This document shows, piece by piece, positions 1 through 10,281 of a stretch of 64,000 bases of DNA; position 1 is the first letter of the stretch; every line of letters begins with the position of its first letter. The position numbers and the translations under genes are program-made. The DNA is taken from the NCBI RefSeq assembly GCF_008728515.1, contig NC_044984.1:101945407-102009406 (forward strand), read 5' to 3'. This DNA is from Papio anubis. Taxonomy: Eukaryota; Chordata; Mammalia; Primates; Cercopithecidae. Below the pieces are notes generated by a model. The model saw nothing but the letters and a program-made list of their open reading frames with translations, made no database searches and was not told where the DNA came from.

Positions 1-60
1 TGAACTTCTAGTGCTTTCATTATAATCATATTTCCATGGTGGGAAGTTTTTTAAAATTTA

Positions 61-308
61 TTTTTAGAGGTGGGGTTTTGCCATGTTGCCTAGGCTGGCC
101 TCAAACTCCTGGTCTCAAGCCATCCTCCCACCTCAACCTCCCGAATAGCTGGGACCACAGTCATGCACCACCACGCCCAGCCAATTTTTTAAAAAAATAA
201 TTTAAAGACAGGGTCTCGCAGTGTTGCCTAGGCTGGCCTGGAGCTCCTGGGCTCAAGCAATCCTTGGCCTCCCAAGCAGCTGGGACTATAGGCATGCACC
301 ACCACACT
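61..308 (-). mobile_element. Old Alu (AluJ-like), two degraded monomers
   Basis: The plus strand reads the antisense Alu signature 'gttgcctaggctggcctcaaactcctgg' in parts, twice, separated by an A/T-rich linker at about 185-205. High divergence suggests AluJ age. Confidence 0.75.
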
Positions 309-1560
309 TTTTAAATAGATTTTATTTTTTTAGGCCCAGTTTTAGATCTACAGAAAAATTGAGAAGATAGTACAGAGAGTTCCCATATACGCCTTCACTC
401 ACTTTTCCCTATGATTAATAGGCTATATTACTAGGTACTTTGTTATAAATAATGAACCAATATTGATACATTATTATGAGCTAAAATCCATACCTTATTC
501 AGAGTTCCTTAGGGTTTTGTTTTTGTTTTTGTTTTAGATTCACGGGGTTTATGTGTGGGCTTGTTACATGGATATACCACATGATGCTGAGGTTTGGGCT
601 TCAATTGAATCCGTCACCCAAATAGTGAACATAGGGCCCAATGGGTAGCTTTTCAGCCCTTGCCTCCTTCCCTCTCTCTCTCCCCACTCTTTTGGAGTCC
701 CCAGTGTCTCTTGTTCCCAACTTTATATCCATGTGTACGCAGTGATTAGCTCCCACTTACACGTGAGAACATGGGGTATTTGGTTTTCTGTTTCTACTTT
801 CATTCACTTAGGATAATAGCCTCCAGCTGCATCCATGTTACAGCAAAGGACATGATTTCATTCATTTTCATGGCTGCATAGTAGTCCATGGTGTATACAT
901 AGCACGTTTTCTTTATCCAGTGCACCATTGATGGGCACTTTTGTTGATTCCATGTCTTTGCTATTATGAATAGTGCTGCAATGAACATGTGAGTGCAGGT
1001 GTCTTTTGGGTAGAATGATTTATTTTCCTTTGGGTATATGCCCAGTAATGGGATTACTGGGTCGAATGGTAGCTCTATTTGTAGTTCTTTGAGAAATAGC
1101 CAGAGTTCCTTACTTTGTACCTGGTGTCTTATTCTGCTACTGGATCCCATCCAGAATACCACATTACACTTCATCGTCATTTCTCTTAGGCTCCACTTGA
1201 TGGAGGCGGTTCCTCGGACTTTCCTTGTTTGGGGTGACCTTGAAAGTTTTGAGGAGTACTGGTCAAGCATTGTGTAGGCTGCCCCTCTAGTGGAATATGC
1301 CTGACGTTTTTCTCATGATTAGACTGGGGTTATGGATTTTTCAGAAGGAAACCCCAGAGAGAAAGACATCTTATCAAGGGCACATTCCATCAAGGTGAGT
1401 TATCACTATTGTTGACCTGGGCCACCTGGCTGAGGCAGTGTTTGTCAAGTTTCTCTACTGTAATCTTCCTCTCTTCCCCTCTTTCCATACTGTCCTCTTT
1501 GGAATGCAGTGAGCATGCAATGCCCTCAACTAAAAAGTAGGGAGTTGCACCTCCCCCTGA
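309..1560 (-). mobile_element. Ancient L1M 3' region, split by a younger L1
   Basis: Pieces at 309-511 and 1101-1560 read as one antisense L1M 3' segment. Signatures include 'aaaaattgagaagatagtacagag', the block with 'ggttcctcggactttccttg', and 'acctggctgaggcagtgtttg'. The gap between them is filled by the element at 512-1100. The right limit is uncertain. Confidence 0.7.
512..1100 (-). mobile_element. Younger L1 3' end inserted into the L1M
   Basis: This reads antisense from an A-rich tail (GTTTT repeats, 513-536) into the end of L1 ORF2. Minus-strand translation of about 800-1100 gives the familiar terminal ORF2 segment LPFDPVIPLLGIYPKENKSF and following residues. It is flanked by the 12 bp duplication CAGAGTTCCTTA at 500-511 and 1101-1112. 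The element is 5'-truncated. Confidence 0.85.
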
Positions 1561-2135
1561 CCATTGTTACGTATTTGAAGATTGTCCATTCCGAACAAGT
1601 ACGGCCAGCCCTTATATTTCCGTTCTCAGGTGATACAGTACACATTAAAGTTAGAAAGAGAGGTCAACTGTGAGTTCCAGCGGAGGAGGGGTCTTGCCTT
1701 GCCTGCTTCTGTGGCCCCAAAAGAGTGCCTTTCACACTGCAGGACACCTCTTCCATGTTTAATCAGTACCTCCTGAATCGAATCAAACCACCACCACTGT
1801 CTGCCAAAAAAGAAAAACGTGCAAAAGAGTCTACAGACTGTACAGGCCTCTCTGAAGGGCACAAGAGTCCAGGAAACAGGTTTTTATTACTTTACTCAGA
1901 GTTAATTAGATGGGAGCTGATTCACCAGCAAGATCATGAGACACACCCTGGTGTAGACGAGTGAGACTTATCCCTAACATTCATAATACAGTCTGTGCAA
2001 AGCATTTTTGCAGATAACAAGTCTTATCTTTTTTATGATCAGCCAGTACTTATCAAATGTCCACCATGTGTCTGGCACTCTGGGTTACAGAGGTGATGAA
2101 ATATAGTTCAATAGATGTAAACTTTAGATGAGATG

Positions 2136-3065
2136 TGTTAGTTTTCTATTGCTGCAGTAACAAATGACCATAATTTAGAGGCGTAAGGCAACACCTATTT
2201 ATTATTTCATAGTTTCTCTGGGTTGGAAATCTGGATGCAGTGTGACCCAGCTCAGTTCTCTGCCTAGGATCTCAAGGGCAAAATCAAGGAGTCAGCAGGA
2301 TTGTGTTCCTTTCTGGGGGCTTTGGGGAAGAATTGCTTCCAAGCTCATTCAGATGTTTTGGGTGGAATTCAGTTCCTTGTGGCTGTAGGACTGAGATCCC
2401 ACTTCCTTGCTGACTGTTGGTGTCACACTTAACTCCTAGTGTGGTTACCTAAGTCCCCTCACAAGCTTGCCATGTGGCCCCTCCATCTTCAAGCCAGCAA
2501 CAGAGCATCAAGTCCTTCTCAGACTGGGATCTCTGTCATCTTGTTCTCCCCTCTCCCTTCTGAAGTCCTTCTCTGCCTCTACTTTTAAGGGCTCACGTGA
2601 TTACTTTGAGCTCACCCAGATAATCCAGGATAATCTATTTGAAGGTTGACTCATGAGGAACTGCTATGCTCTTGAATGTTTGTCCCCCCAGAATTTAAAT
2701 GTTGAAGTCCTAACCCCCAAGGTGATGATATTAGGAAGTGGTGTATTTGGGAGGTGAGTAGGTCCACAAAAGAGACCCCGGAGGGGCCTCAGCACCCCTT
2801 CTACCATGTGAGGACATAGCTAGAAGGCACCATCTATGAGAAAGTGGGCCCTCACCAAACACCGAGTCTTCTGGCACCTTGATCTTAGACTTCCCAGCCT
2901 CCAGAACTGTGAGAAATAAATTTCTGCACTTTATAAGCCACCCAGTTTAGAGTATTTTGTTAGCAGCCCTAACGGACTAAAGCACTAACCTTGATTACTC
3001 CTGCAAAGTTGCTTTTGCCATGTAAAGTAACGTGTTCACAATCCCAGTCCCAGGGGTTATCAGGG
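2136..3065 (-). mobile_element. MLT1-like MaLR LTR (antisense), interrupted
   Basis: It begins 'gttagttttctattgctgc' (antisense LTR end), runs through 'ggataatccaggataatct' near 2622-2637, and resumes at 2985 with 'cttgattactcctgcaaag' and the 'gccatgtaaagtaacgtgttcaca' block. The interruption is the LTR at 2662-2984. Confidence 0.7.
2662..2984 (+). mobile_element. MaLR LTR (MST/MLT1 type) nested in another MaLR LTR
   Basis: It starts TGCTATG and ends CTAAAGCA. The interior has 'gttgaagtcctaaccccc', 'ccatgtgaggacatagc' and 'ccagcctccagaactgtgag', diagnostic of MaLR LTRs, with the LTR poly(A) signal AATAAA near 2916. Confidence 0.75.
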
Positions 3066-3099
3066 CATGCAATCTTCTAGAAAGCCATAATTCTTCTTA

Positions 3100-3520
3100 C
3101 CACACAGTGCTTCTCAAGCATGAATGTGCATGGGAGTCAGCTGCAGAGTGTGTTAAAAATGCACATTCTGATTCAGTGGGCCTGAATGAGAGTGTCTGTT
3201 TCCTACAGGATCCCAGAGGATGCTGCTGCTCGTGGTCTATGGAGTACGTTTTGGGTGGCAGGGCTTTAGGCCAGAGGAAACAAATTTATAGCCCACAGCC
3301 CAGGTCAGACCCATGAGAGAATTTCAGTGCATGGAACCTGTGGTTCTCAAACTTAAGAGAATGTCAGTATCACCAGAAAATTTGTTAATATGTGGATTCC
3401 TGGGCCTCACTCCCAGGGTTTTTAAGTCAGAAGGTCTGGGGCAAGGCCCAAGAATTTGCATTTCTAATAAGCTCCCAGGTGATGCTGGTCCAGGGACCAC
3501 ACTTCGAGAAGAACTGCATT
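3100..3520 (+). mobile_element. Two adjacent MER5-type hAT elements
   Basis: First copy about 3104-3235 ('cagtgcttctcaagcatgaa', 'cattctgattcagtgggc'). Second copy about 3338-3520 ('tggttctcaaactta', 'aagctcccaggtgatgctgg', 'ccacacttcgagaagaac'). Both resemble MER5A/B non-autonomous Charlie elements. Confidence 0.75.
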
Positions 3521-4440
3521 AAGCCCATTGGTAGCCAGTTATTTTTAGGAGTATTAAGTGAGGGGAGCACTGAATGCCCTCTGGTTATAAAGCCTCATCT
3601 TTGAAAGTTGAGTCTCTTTGTCCTTCAACTATGATTATGCCTCTGTGAATCACATCTGAGGTGACACTGTTCCTTCTGTGATCTACCCGCTTTAATTGAA
3701 GGGTTTGGATTATCTTTTATATGCCAAGCTGTATGCTTCTGCCTTGGGAACACAATGAAGTGGGTAGATTTAAGAACAGCTTGAACCACTCACATCACTA
3801 GTGGCCCCAAACCCATCTTTTAAAATTCAAAAGAATATTTATTGTTTTTATTACAAAAGCAATGCTTGTTTGTTGTAGAAAATATAAATAAAAGAAAAGA
3901 CATCCTCATCTCACCCAAAGGTAACTACTCTATTTTTTTAAGATCTTTTTCTATACATATCTGTCAATCCAAATATATTTGTAGAGGGTTTTATTTCCAA
4001 AAGACCTGGTACAAACTGTGTTGTAACCTACTTTTCTTCCTTAATCTATTGTAAATATTTTTCAATGTGACCCCTTTGAGCCCCTAGTTTCAACACCCTT
4101 TCTCCAATAAATAGAAACAAAATGCTGTGTTTCATTTTTCCTCCTATACACCTGCAACTGGAGGGAGATTAATGAAAGGAAATGGCTGCAAAGTGGGAAG
4201 AGATCAATGCACGATGAGGGTCAAGGAGAAGCAGGCTCCCATGTCCCCAGCAGTGAAGGGCAGCTGTAGTTTGGGGTTGCGGAACCAGCTCCTTCCCACC
4301 TTTTGTTTGGAGCCAATGATTCAGTTGAGCACTTCTGGGTCCGGAAATGCCTCAGCACCAGAATCAAGTTCACACGAAAGCTGAATCAGGAGAATTTGTC
4401 TCGTTACTGGAGAGCACAGCCACAGGATCAAAAGGGCTAA
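3521..4440. other. ABTB3: Intronic stretch, little recognised
   Basis: The A/T-rich block at about 3830-4070 resembles a dispersed old LINE 3' tail, but I cannot name it. Nothing else is recognised. Confidence 0.4.
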
Positions 4441-4449
4441 TTTCAGGAT

Positions 4450-4484
4450 AATTCTCCTGAAATCCTGCTAATTTCAGGAGAATT
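4450..4484. repeat. Perfect 14 bp inverted repeat
   Basis: AATTCTCCTGAAAT (4450-4463) and ATTTCAGGAGAATT (4471-4484) are exact reverse complements with a 7 bp spacer. A further partial copy, ATTTCAGGA, lies just upstream at about 4439-4447, so three alternating copies are present. Confidence 0.9.
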
Positions 4485-4855
4485 CATTGCTTCCAGAATT
4501 TTAGAGTACTGGTAAAGGTGGGTTTGGGGTAAAACCTTACTTTCCTTTCTCTATGAACTACAAAAACCTGCTTTCCAGTGGGTAGCGAATCATGAGGGCC
4601 AGAGAGAAGAATTTAATTGCAAATTTCTTAAGCTTCACCAGTGAACCCACTAGAAATAGACAGTGGACAAAACAGAGCAAGTAGATCCAGGACTCGTGGG
4701 TGCAAACGGCTTGTGTGCTACCCCAGAGGATTTCTCCTGTGGCCTGCAGTAAATGTGTGAGCTCTAATCACCTGGAGGGATGCATTCCTGGGGCACAGCT
4801 TGGCTGAGGCTGGCCACAGCCCCCGGTATCATGACCTCCTCTTTCTTTTCTGCAG

Positions 4856-4961
4856 AACGAAGTGATCAGCCAGCAGCTGTGCGTCATCTTCACACACTGC
4901 TACGGGCCCTACCCCATCCCCAAGCTCACGGAGATCAAACGGAAACAGACCTCACGCTTGG
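4856..4961 (+). CDS. ABTB3: ABTB3 (BTBD11) internal coding exon, pre-BTB linker
   Basis: This is a 106 bp exon with a pyrimidine-rich tract and AG acceptor ending at 4855 and a GTGAGT donor at 4962. It starts in phase 0 with NEVISQQLCVIFTHCYG, continues through PIPKLTEIKRKQTSRL, and leaves one base of the next codon. The reading joins the exon at 10179 exactly, giving an Asp codon across the junction. I recognise it as ABTB3/BTBD11, the ankyrin-repeat and BTB protein, in the segment between the ankyrin region and the BTB domain. No earlier exon is visible between 1 and 4855, so that stretch is probably intron. The paralogue ABTB2 is the main alternative, but the downstream residues fit ABTB3 better. 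Confidence 0.93.
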
Positions 4962-6546
4962 GTGAGTGATTCCCCCGGGCCTGTGTTGGCTGCTGCTTTG
5001 TGATTTAAGGATGGGGAGCCAAAGAATGCCATAAAAAAGGAGGGAGGGGGTTCAAGGGCAAACAAGGTCGGTTCAGGATTCAGGCCAGGGGAAATCAGAA
5101 TTTCTCCTTTATTGTGTGATGACACTGGAGAACATACCTTGGGAATGTGGACAAGGAGATTTGCCAATTAAAGGGACTTTCTCCCCTAGACACAGACAGT
5201 AGGGGCTGCGGAAGACCTCCTGATTCCATACACAACCCCTGCACAGGTGGCTCCTGAAAGAAGGCCACACTGCACATGGCAGCTCTGTCCCCCAAACTCC
5301 CCCCTCTAAAAGTCCTTCTTCCTCACTCAGAAGGAATGAGCGGGAGACAGTGAGGAGGAGCCAGGGCTGTTCCTCTAGTGGAGATCCTTCTACAGGGAAA
5401 TAAGAGAAAAGGAGAACAAAGCCCCCCGACACACACACACCCATAAAAATATGAGGGGACATACCTGAGCTGCAGAGGCTGGATGCTCAGAAGTCCCATG
5501 ACAGTATCAATAACCTCTTCTTCTGGGAGGCGCTCACTGTGCCGGCTCCAGCCACGCACTTGACCTACCCTATCTCAAGTCATCTTCAGGCCACCCCAAG
5601 AGGCAGGCACTGTGACTGATCCTACATTATGGCTGCAATATCAGTACGGGGTGAAGCTGGAACTTGAACCCAGGTGTGCCCAGAAGCCGTAATTTTGTCA
5701 TTCTGCAGTCCCAGCTTCTGAGATTTTTCAGAAGAAACCTTTCCATCAGGCACGAGGTTCTTTCAGAGGATCCTGGGGCTGTTGCAACCGGGTTGATCAA
5801 CCTACAGAAAGGAGAAGGAATATCAGGCTGCTTTGAGGCCTGAAACATGAGCCTTCTGTTGGAAGAGCCTCTCTGCCTGCTGCCTGGAGAGTTATAAAAT
5901 ATTAAAGATAAAGGATTCCTTTTCCTTAGATAGGTTGGGGACCTTTCCTACTTCCTGTTTCCCTTTCCTAATAAAGTTGAAGGACATCTGAGTAATAGAA
6001 GACTGAAATTTCTACTCTTTAGCAAAATTTGAAAGGGATGAGCCAGTTTAGATTAATTAAAAGGCTGAATTCATGGGACTATTTTAAAGTTATTTTTGTT
6101 CCCATCTTGAATAACTTGTTAATTTAAATGAGACACAACTTTTTGCTGAAATGGAAAATTTTAGCAGCTGAGTCAAAGGCTGTCTATCTTTCTGACCACA
6201 TGTGGGGGAAAACTGGGATGTGCCCAAGTCACAAGTACTTCTCCCTTATAGGAAATAGGTATTAATTAAAATGTTATCAGGACAATACATTATAAAGACC
6301 AGTCAAGTTAGCAAACGTTAGAGAGTGTAGCAAACGTTAGAGAGTGAGGGGTACATTCCCAGGACACAGCAACAATCTCTGATGTCTCGGTGCCTCGTAA
6401 GACACCATCCTTAGAGCAAACTTTTGCCAGGTCAGTTTCAGTGGCATAAAATCTGCTTTCCCTTAGCTACAGGTTGGGAGGGAACATTTTCTCCTCCTGA
6501 ATTTGCTGAAGTTTCTTTCACTGGCAGTTAAAAGTTTCTGATTTGG
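4962..6546. other. ABTB3: ABTB3 intron, mostly unique
   Basis: A MIR-like piece lies near 5555-5690. The rest has no recognised repeat and no supported exon. Several minus-strand open frames here (for example 5109-5462) lack splice signals or domain content. Confidence 0.5.
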
Positions 6547-6970
6547 GGCCGGACATGGTGGCTCATGCCTGTAATCCCAGTACTTTGGGAGGCCAAGGCA
6601 GGCAGATCAAATACCATCAACATCCATTGAGCATCTACTATAATGGTCATGTTTATTGAGGGATACTCATGTGTCAGCCATTTTGCTAAGTGTGCTCCAT
6701 AAATTCATTCATTTATTCCTCACTACTCTTAAGGTCAGGAGTTCAAGACCAGCCTTGCCAACATGGTGAAACCATGTCTCTACTAAAAATACAAAAAATT
6801 ACCGGGGCGCAGTGGCACATGCCTATAGTCCCAGCTACTCAGGGGGCTGAGGCAGGAGAATCACTTGAACCTGGGAGGTGGAAGTTGCAGTGAGCCAAGA
6901 TTATGCCACTGCACTCCAGCCTGGGCAACAGAGTGAGACTCCATCTCAAAAAATTTTTTTAAAAAAATTT
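6547..6970 (+). mobile_element. AluS interrupted by a ~120 bp foreign segment
   Basis: The Alu left arm starts GGCCGGACATGGTGGCTCA and runs to the 'gcagatca' site (6602-6609). It resumes at about 6732 with 'aggtcaggagttcaagacc'. The A-rich tail ends near 6970. The flank pair AAGTTTCTGATTT / AAGTTCCTGGTTT is an imperfect target-site duplication. Confidence 0.9.
6610..6731 (+). repeat. Segment copied from about 8482-8602, placed inside the Alu
   Basis: This aligns collinearly with 8482-8602 at roughly 90% identity with a few short gaps. Shared unusual tracts include ATGGTCATGT, ATTGAGGGATACTCAT, TTTGCTAAGTG, CTCCATAAATTCA and TTTATTCCTCACTACTCT. The parent is an ancient MIR-region sequence. 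It cannot have arrived as a MIR transposition, since Alu is far younger than MIR activity. Confidence 0.88.
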
Positions 6971-7337
6971 AAGTTCCTGGTTTTCAGCCCAAGCATTAGA
7001 ATTCCAAGGGTTAGCACCAAAAAGAAAAGAAAAGGCAGACCTAAGAGGCTCAAAGCTCATGATATGAAAGAAAAAGCATCATGTAATTATTAATGAATGG
7101 AATATAGAGCAGGTACATTTTGTGTCTTCAGTCCAGCAGCTCAAGCTAGCATAACTAAAGGTTGCCAAATAGTGGTTCTTTAGGGACCTGCTTTAAAGAA
7201 AAGACAAGAATGATTAGTGACAAGGATCTCAAACCAGCATCTCTGTGGGACTAGGCAGGTGATATAAATGAGTGAAATGGGTTCAGCGCTAGACAATAGG
7301 GAGTAGTGGGGACTGTGGCAAATCGGAGAGCACTGGT

Positions 7338-7361
7338 GGGGGTGTGTGTGTGTGTGTGTGT
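7338..7361. repeat. (TG)n microsatellite
   Basis: A run of about 10 GT units follows a G-rich start. It is likely polymorphic. Confidence 0.9.
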
Positions 7362-7545
7362 TATGGTGTCCTCTTGCCCTCCCAGTGAATTCTGGGAGAG
7401 AGTGTTAAAAGTGAAAGTAGAGGATATTAATAGTCTGGGAAGCAGGAATGGGGAACTGGCTGGAGATGAACAGTGGGTGTGATAGGTGAGCAGAGGGAGG
7501 CAGGTTACTGAGCAGAGAGAAAGTCAAGTGAAGAAATGAGTTTTC

Positions 7546-7849
7546 GGCCGGGCGCGGTGGCTCAAGCCTGTAATCCCAGCACTTTGGGAGGCCGAGACGG
7601 GTGGATCACGAGGTCAGGAGATCAAGACCATCCTGGCTAACCCGGTGAAACCCCGTCTCTACTAAAAAAAATACAAAAAACTAGCCGGGCGAGATGGCGG
7701 GCGCCTGTAGTCCCAGCTACTCGGGAGGCTGAGGCAGGAGAATGGCGTAAACCCGGGAGGCGGAGCTTGCAGTGAGCTGAGATCCGGCCACTGCACTCCA
7801 GCCTGGGCCACAGAGGGAGACTCCGTCTCAAAAAAAAAAAAAAAAAAAA
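7546..7849 (+). mobile_element. Young AluYR-type Alu (Old World monkey subfamily)
   Basis: Full length and almost undiverged. Diagnostic positions are listed in the summary and the matching finding. It is flanked by the perfect 15 bp duplication AAGAAATGAGTTTTC at 7531-7545 and 7850-7864, with a ~20 A tail. Confidence 0.93.
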
Positions 7850-8483
7850 AAGAAATGAGTTTTCATCAACTCTCAGGCCTTCCCTTGCAGCCTCTTTTCC
7901 CTTTATCTGGATCATTTCAGAAGTTCTGGGGGGAGTTTTTTAATTAAAATGTTTAAAGAAAGTGGGATTACACAGGTGATTTTTACTGTTTATGCTTTTC
8001 TGATATTTTTAAAGTAAGAGCCTTTAAAAAAAAAAAATGAGAAGTGAGGCAGCTCTGTACCGACAGAGAAAGGTGAGTGGAGGACCACCAGGATCACCAT
8101 CTGGGGCAGCACAGGGTTCAGGGTCTGAGTGAAGAGAATCAATCTGGAAGGCAAATTCTGGGTCCAAGTTACAGCAGTCTGGGGAAAATGCAGCCAGGCC
8201 AGGGCCCCAAGGTATAGACAGACAGGGTGAGTCCAACAGCTGAGTGTTCACATCCCCCAGGAAGACAGGAGCTTGGTCCTGCCCTCAATAGTTTAGGACA
8301 ACCCATAAATCCAGCCAGAGGACGCAGTGGGGTTTCATTTCAGCACAGCCCCTGCAACCCTGGGGAAGGGCCCATCAACAACAAAGGGGCCTACAGGCTA
8401 AGAAGGGCCCCCGGGTCCTCGGCAGCCTCCTAGAACAAGTTTCTGCAACAGGAGTCAAGGCATTATTTCATTCACTCAAAAAA

Positions 8484-8725
8484 CATCCACTGAACCTCTA
8501 CAAATAGTATTATGGTCATGTCTATTGAGGGATACTCATTTGTCAGCCACTTTGCTAAGTGCTCTCCATAAATTCACTCATTCGTTTATTCCTCACTACT
8601 CTGTGATGGAGTATAATGGGTACTGCAATTTCCATTTTACAGAAGGAGAAACTGAGGCATGGGTTGGATAAATAACTTGCCAAGGTTACACAGCTGAGAT
8701 TTCTAGCCTCAGAATCCATACTGTT
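8484..8725 (-). mobile_element. MIR / ancient SINE region (source of the 6.6 kb copy)
   Basis: The antisense MIR core reads 'attttacagaaggagaaactgaggc', 'acttgccaaggttacacagc'. The left part (8484-8602) is the segment duplicated at 6610-6731. Confidence 0.75.
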
Positions 8726-10178
8726 ATTACACTTCACCACCTTTCTGTACTAGACACAGATGAAAGGGTTTGAAATGGACAGACGTGGATACATCATAGC
8801 ATGATGAGGCTACAGCAGGGGTGCATATGCTGTGGGAACTCAGCTGGGGCTACTGGGTCTGGGGAAAGTGGGGGAATCTGGCAAGGCTTACTGACCAAGG
8901 GCATCTGATCAGTATGTCTGAAACTTGAAGACCACCTAGGGATGAGCCAGGTTTGGAAGGGGCTGGAAGGGTGTTTTAGGTAAAGGAACAATGAGTGCAG
9001 AGCCCCAGAGGGGAGAGAGCACATAGCACCCATGGGGAACTGAGAGCCACCCATAGGTCAAGCACACACACAGTTTGACAGGGAGAAGCCAGAGAAGGCA
9101 GTGAAACCCAGTCACAAGTAACCTCATTAAGACGTTTAGACTCTATCCTGGGAGCACTTGGGAGTTATTGAATGATCTGTAGCAGAGGAGGGGAGTGGCA
9201 TGATCAGAGCTAGCTTTAGGAAGGATGGCGCCTGCAGTGAGGTGGGCCGTCAGATTGAGGGGGCCAAGAGTGGAGGCGGAGAGACCAACAGAGGCTCCTG
9301 TGAGTTCCCAGGAATAGAGGATGTGGCCCAAACTAGGGTAATATCAAAGGGAATGGAGGGAAATGGAAGATTCAAGAAACGTAGGACAGGGGGTGTTGAT
9401 GGATATTCTCAACAAGACAGAAGTGCTGAGCTGAGGACAGACTGGCACCTTCAGGAGCCTCGGGTCTCAAGGGCTGAAATGACAGGCAAATTGGAGGATC
9501 CTAGTGTTTAACCAAGCAGGCCATCCAATCAGAATGTCCGAGTTCGAATCATAGCTTCTCCACCAGTCACTAGCTTGAACAAGTCACTGTAAATTCTGTG
9601 TGCCTCAGTTTCTTCAACTGCACAGTGGGGATAATGTGCAACCAGGTTGCATATCATAAGTGCTCAGTAAGTAGAAGCCAAATCTTTATTCTAGAAAATG
9701 AGGGCAGGGGACTGGCTCATTTGCCACTGACCCCGGGAGAGAAAGGCTTGGACTTAAATCACCTGGAATGCAGTGGCCAGGGGACAGCTCTTCTAAACCA
9801 CTTCCTTTGGGCAGGGAGGGTGCTGAGCCCTGAGAGAGAGCAGCAGAGGTGGGGATGAGCGGCATATTCTTAGAGACAGGGTAGGTGGGTGATTACCTTT
9901 CACACCTGAAAAGTTCACTCTAGCTATAGGTGAATCTTCTCTGGGGAAATGCTACTTTTAATCACAAATAAGCTATAAGGATTTCCTATGAAAAACTAAA
10001 TTTCAGTGGCTTGACTGTTCCTCTAATTAGTCCTGTCTGCTGTTTGGTTGCTGTCTTGTCAATGAGTATTTTATCACCAAGATTTCCTTGCTCACTCTTA
10101 TTTGCACCTTCTACAAGATAAATCTAAACTTCATCCTTTTTTCCACTAAAGCTACCTTTTTTTCCTTTCCAATTCCAG
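8726..10178. other. ABTB3: ABTB3 intron with one MIR
   Basis: The MIR at about 9525-9690 (sense) is recognisable from 'tgtgcctcagtttcttcaactg'. The rest is unique or too old to identify. Confidence 0.5.
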
Positions 10179-10281
10179 ATCCTCATTTTCTTAACAATAA
10201 AGAAATGTCTGATGTTACCTTTCTGGTAGAAGGAAGACCATTTTATGCTCACAAAGTGCTGTTATTTACAGCCTCTCCAAG
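10179..10281 (+). CDS. ABTB3: ABTB3 coding exon, N-terminal half of BTB/POZ core
   Basis: This is a 103 bp exon preceded by a T/C-rich tract and CCAG and followed by GTATGT. It completes an Asp codon from the previous exon and reads PHFLNNKEMSDVTFLVEG, then RPFYAHKVLLFTASP, ending with two bases of an Arg codon. The D-V-T-F-x-V-x-G-x-x-F-x-A-H-K-x-x-L pattern is the classic start of a BTB/POZ fold: a beta hairpin followed by helix A2. BTB domains dimerise and often bind CUL3. Whether ABTB3 does so is inferred from the family, not shown here. The A/T-rich codons in this exon contrast with the GC-rich exon at 4856. Confidence 0.96.

Noticed and set aside
800..1270. 156-codon minus-strand frame
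   Set aside because: The C-terminal part is the L1 ORF2 tail and the N-terminal part runs across the duplication into a different, older L1. It is not a host gene.
1582..1964. Possible extra ABTB3 exon upstream of 4856
   Set aside because: No AG/GT pair gives a reading that joins the phase-0 exon at 4856 with ankyrin- or histone-fold-like residues.
5109..5462. 117-codon minus-strand frame in an ABTB3 intron
   Set aside because: No start context, splice sites or motif. The overlapping frames suggest random openness.
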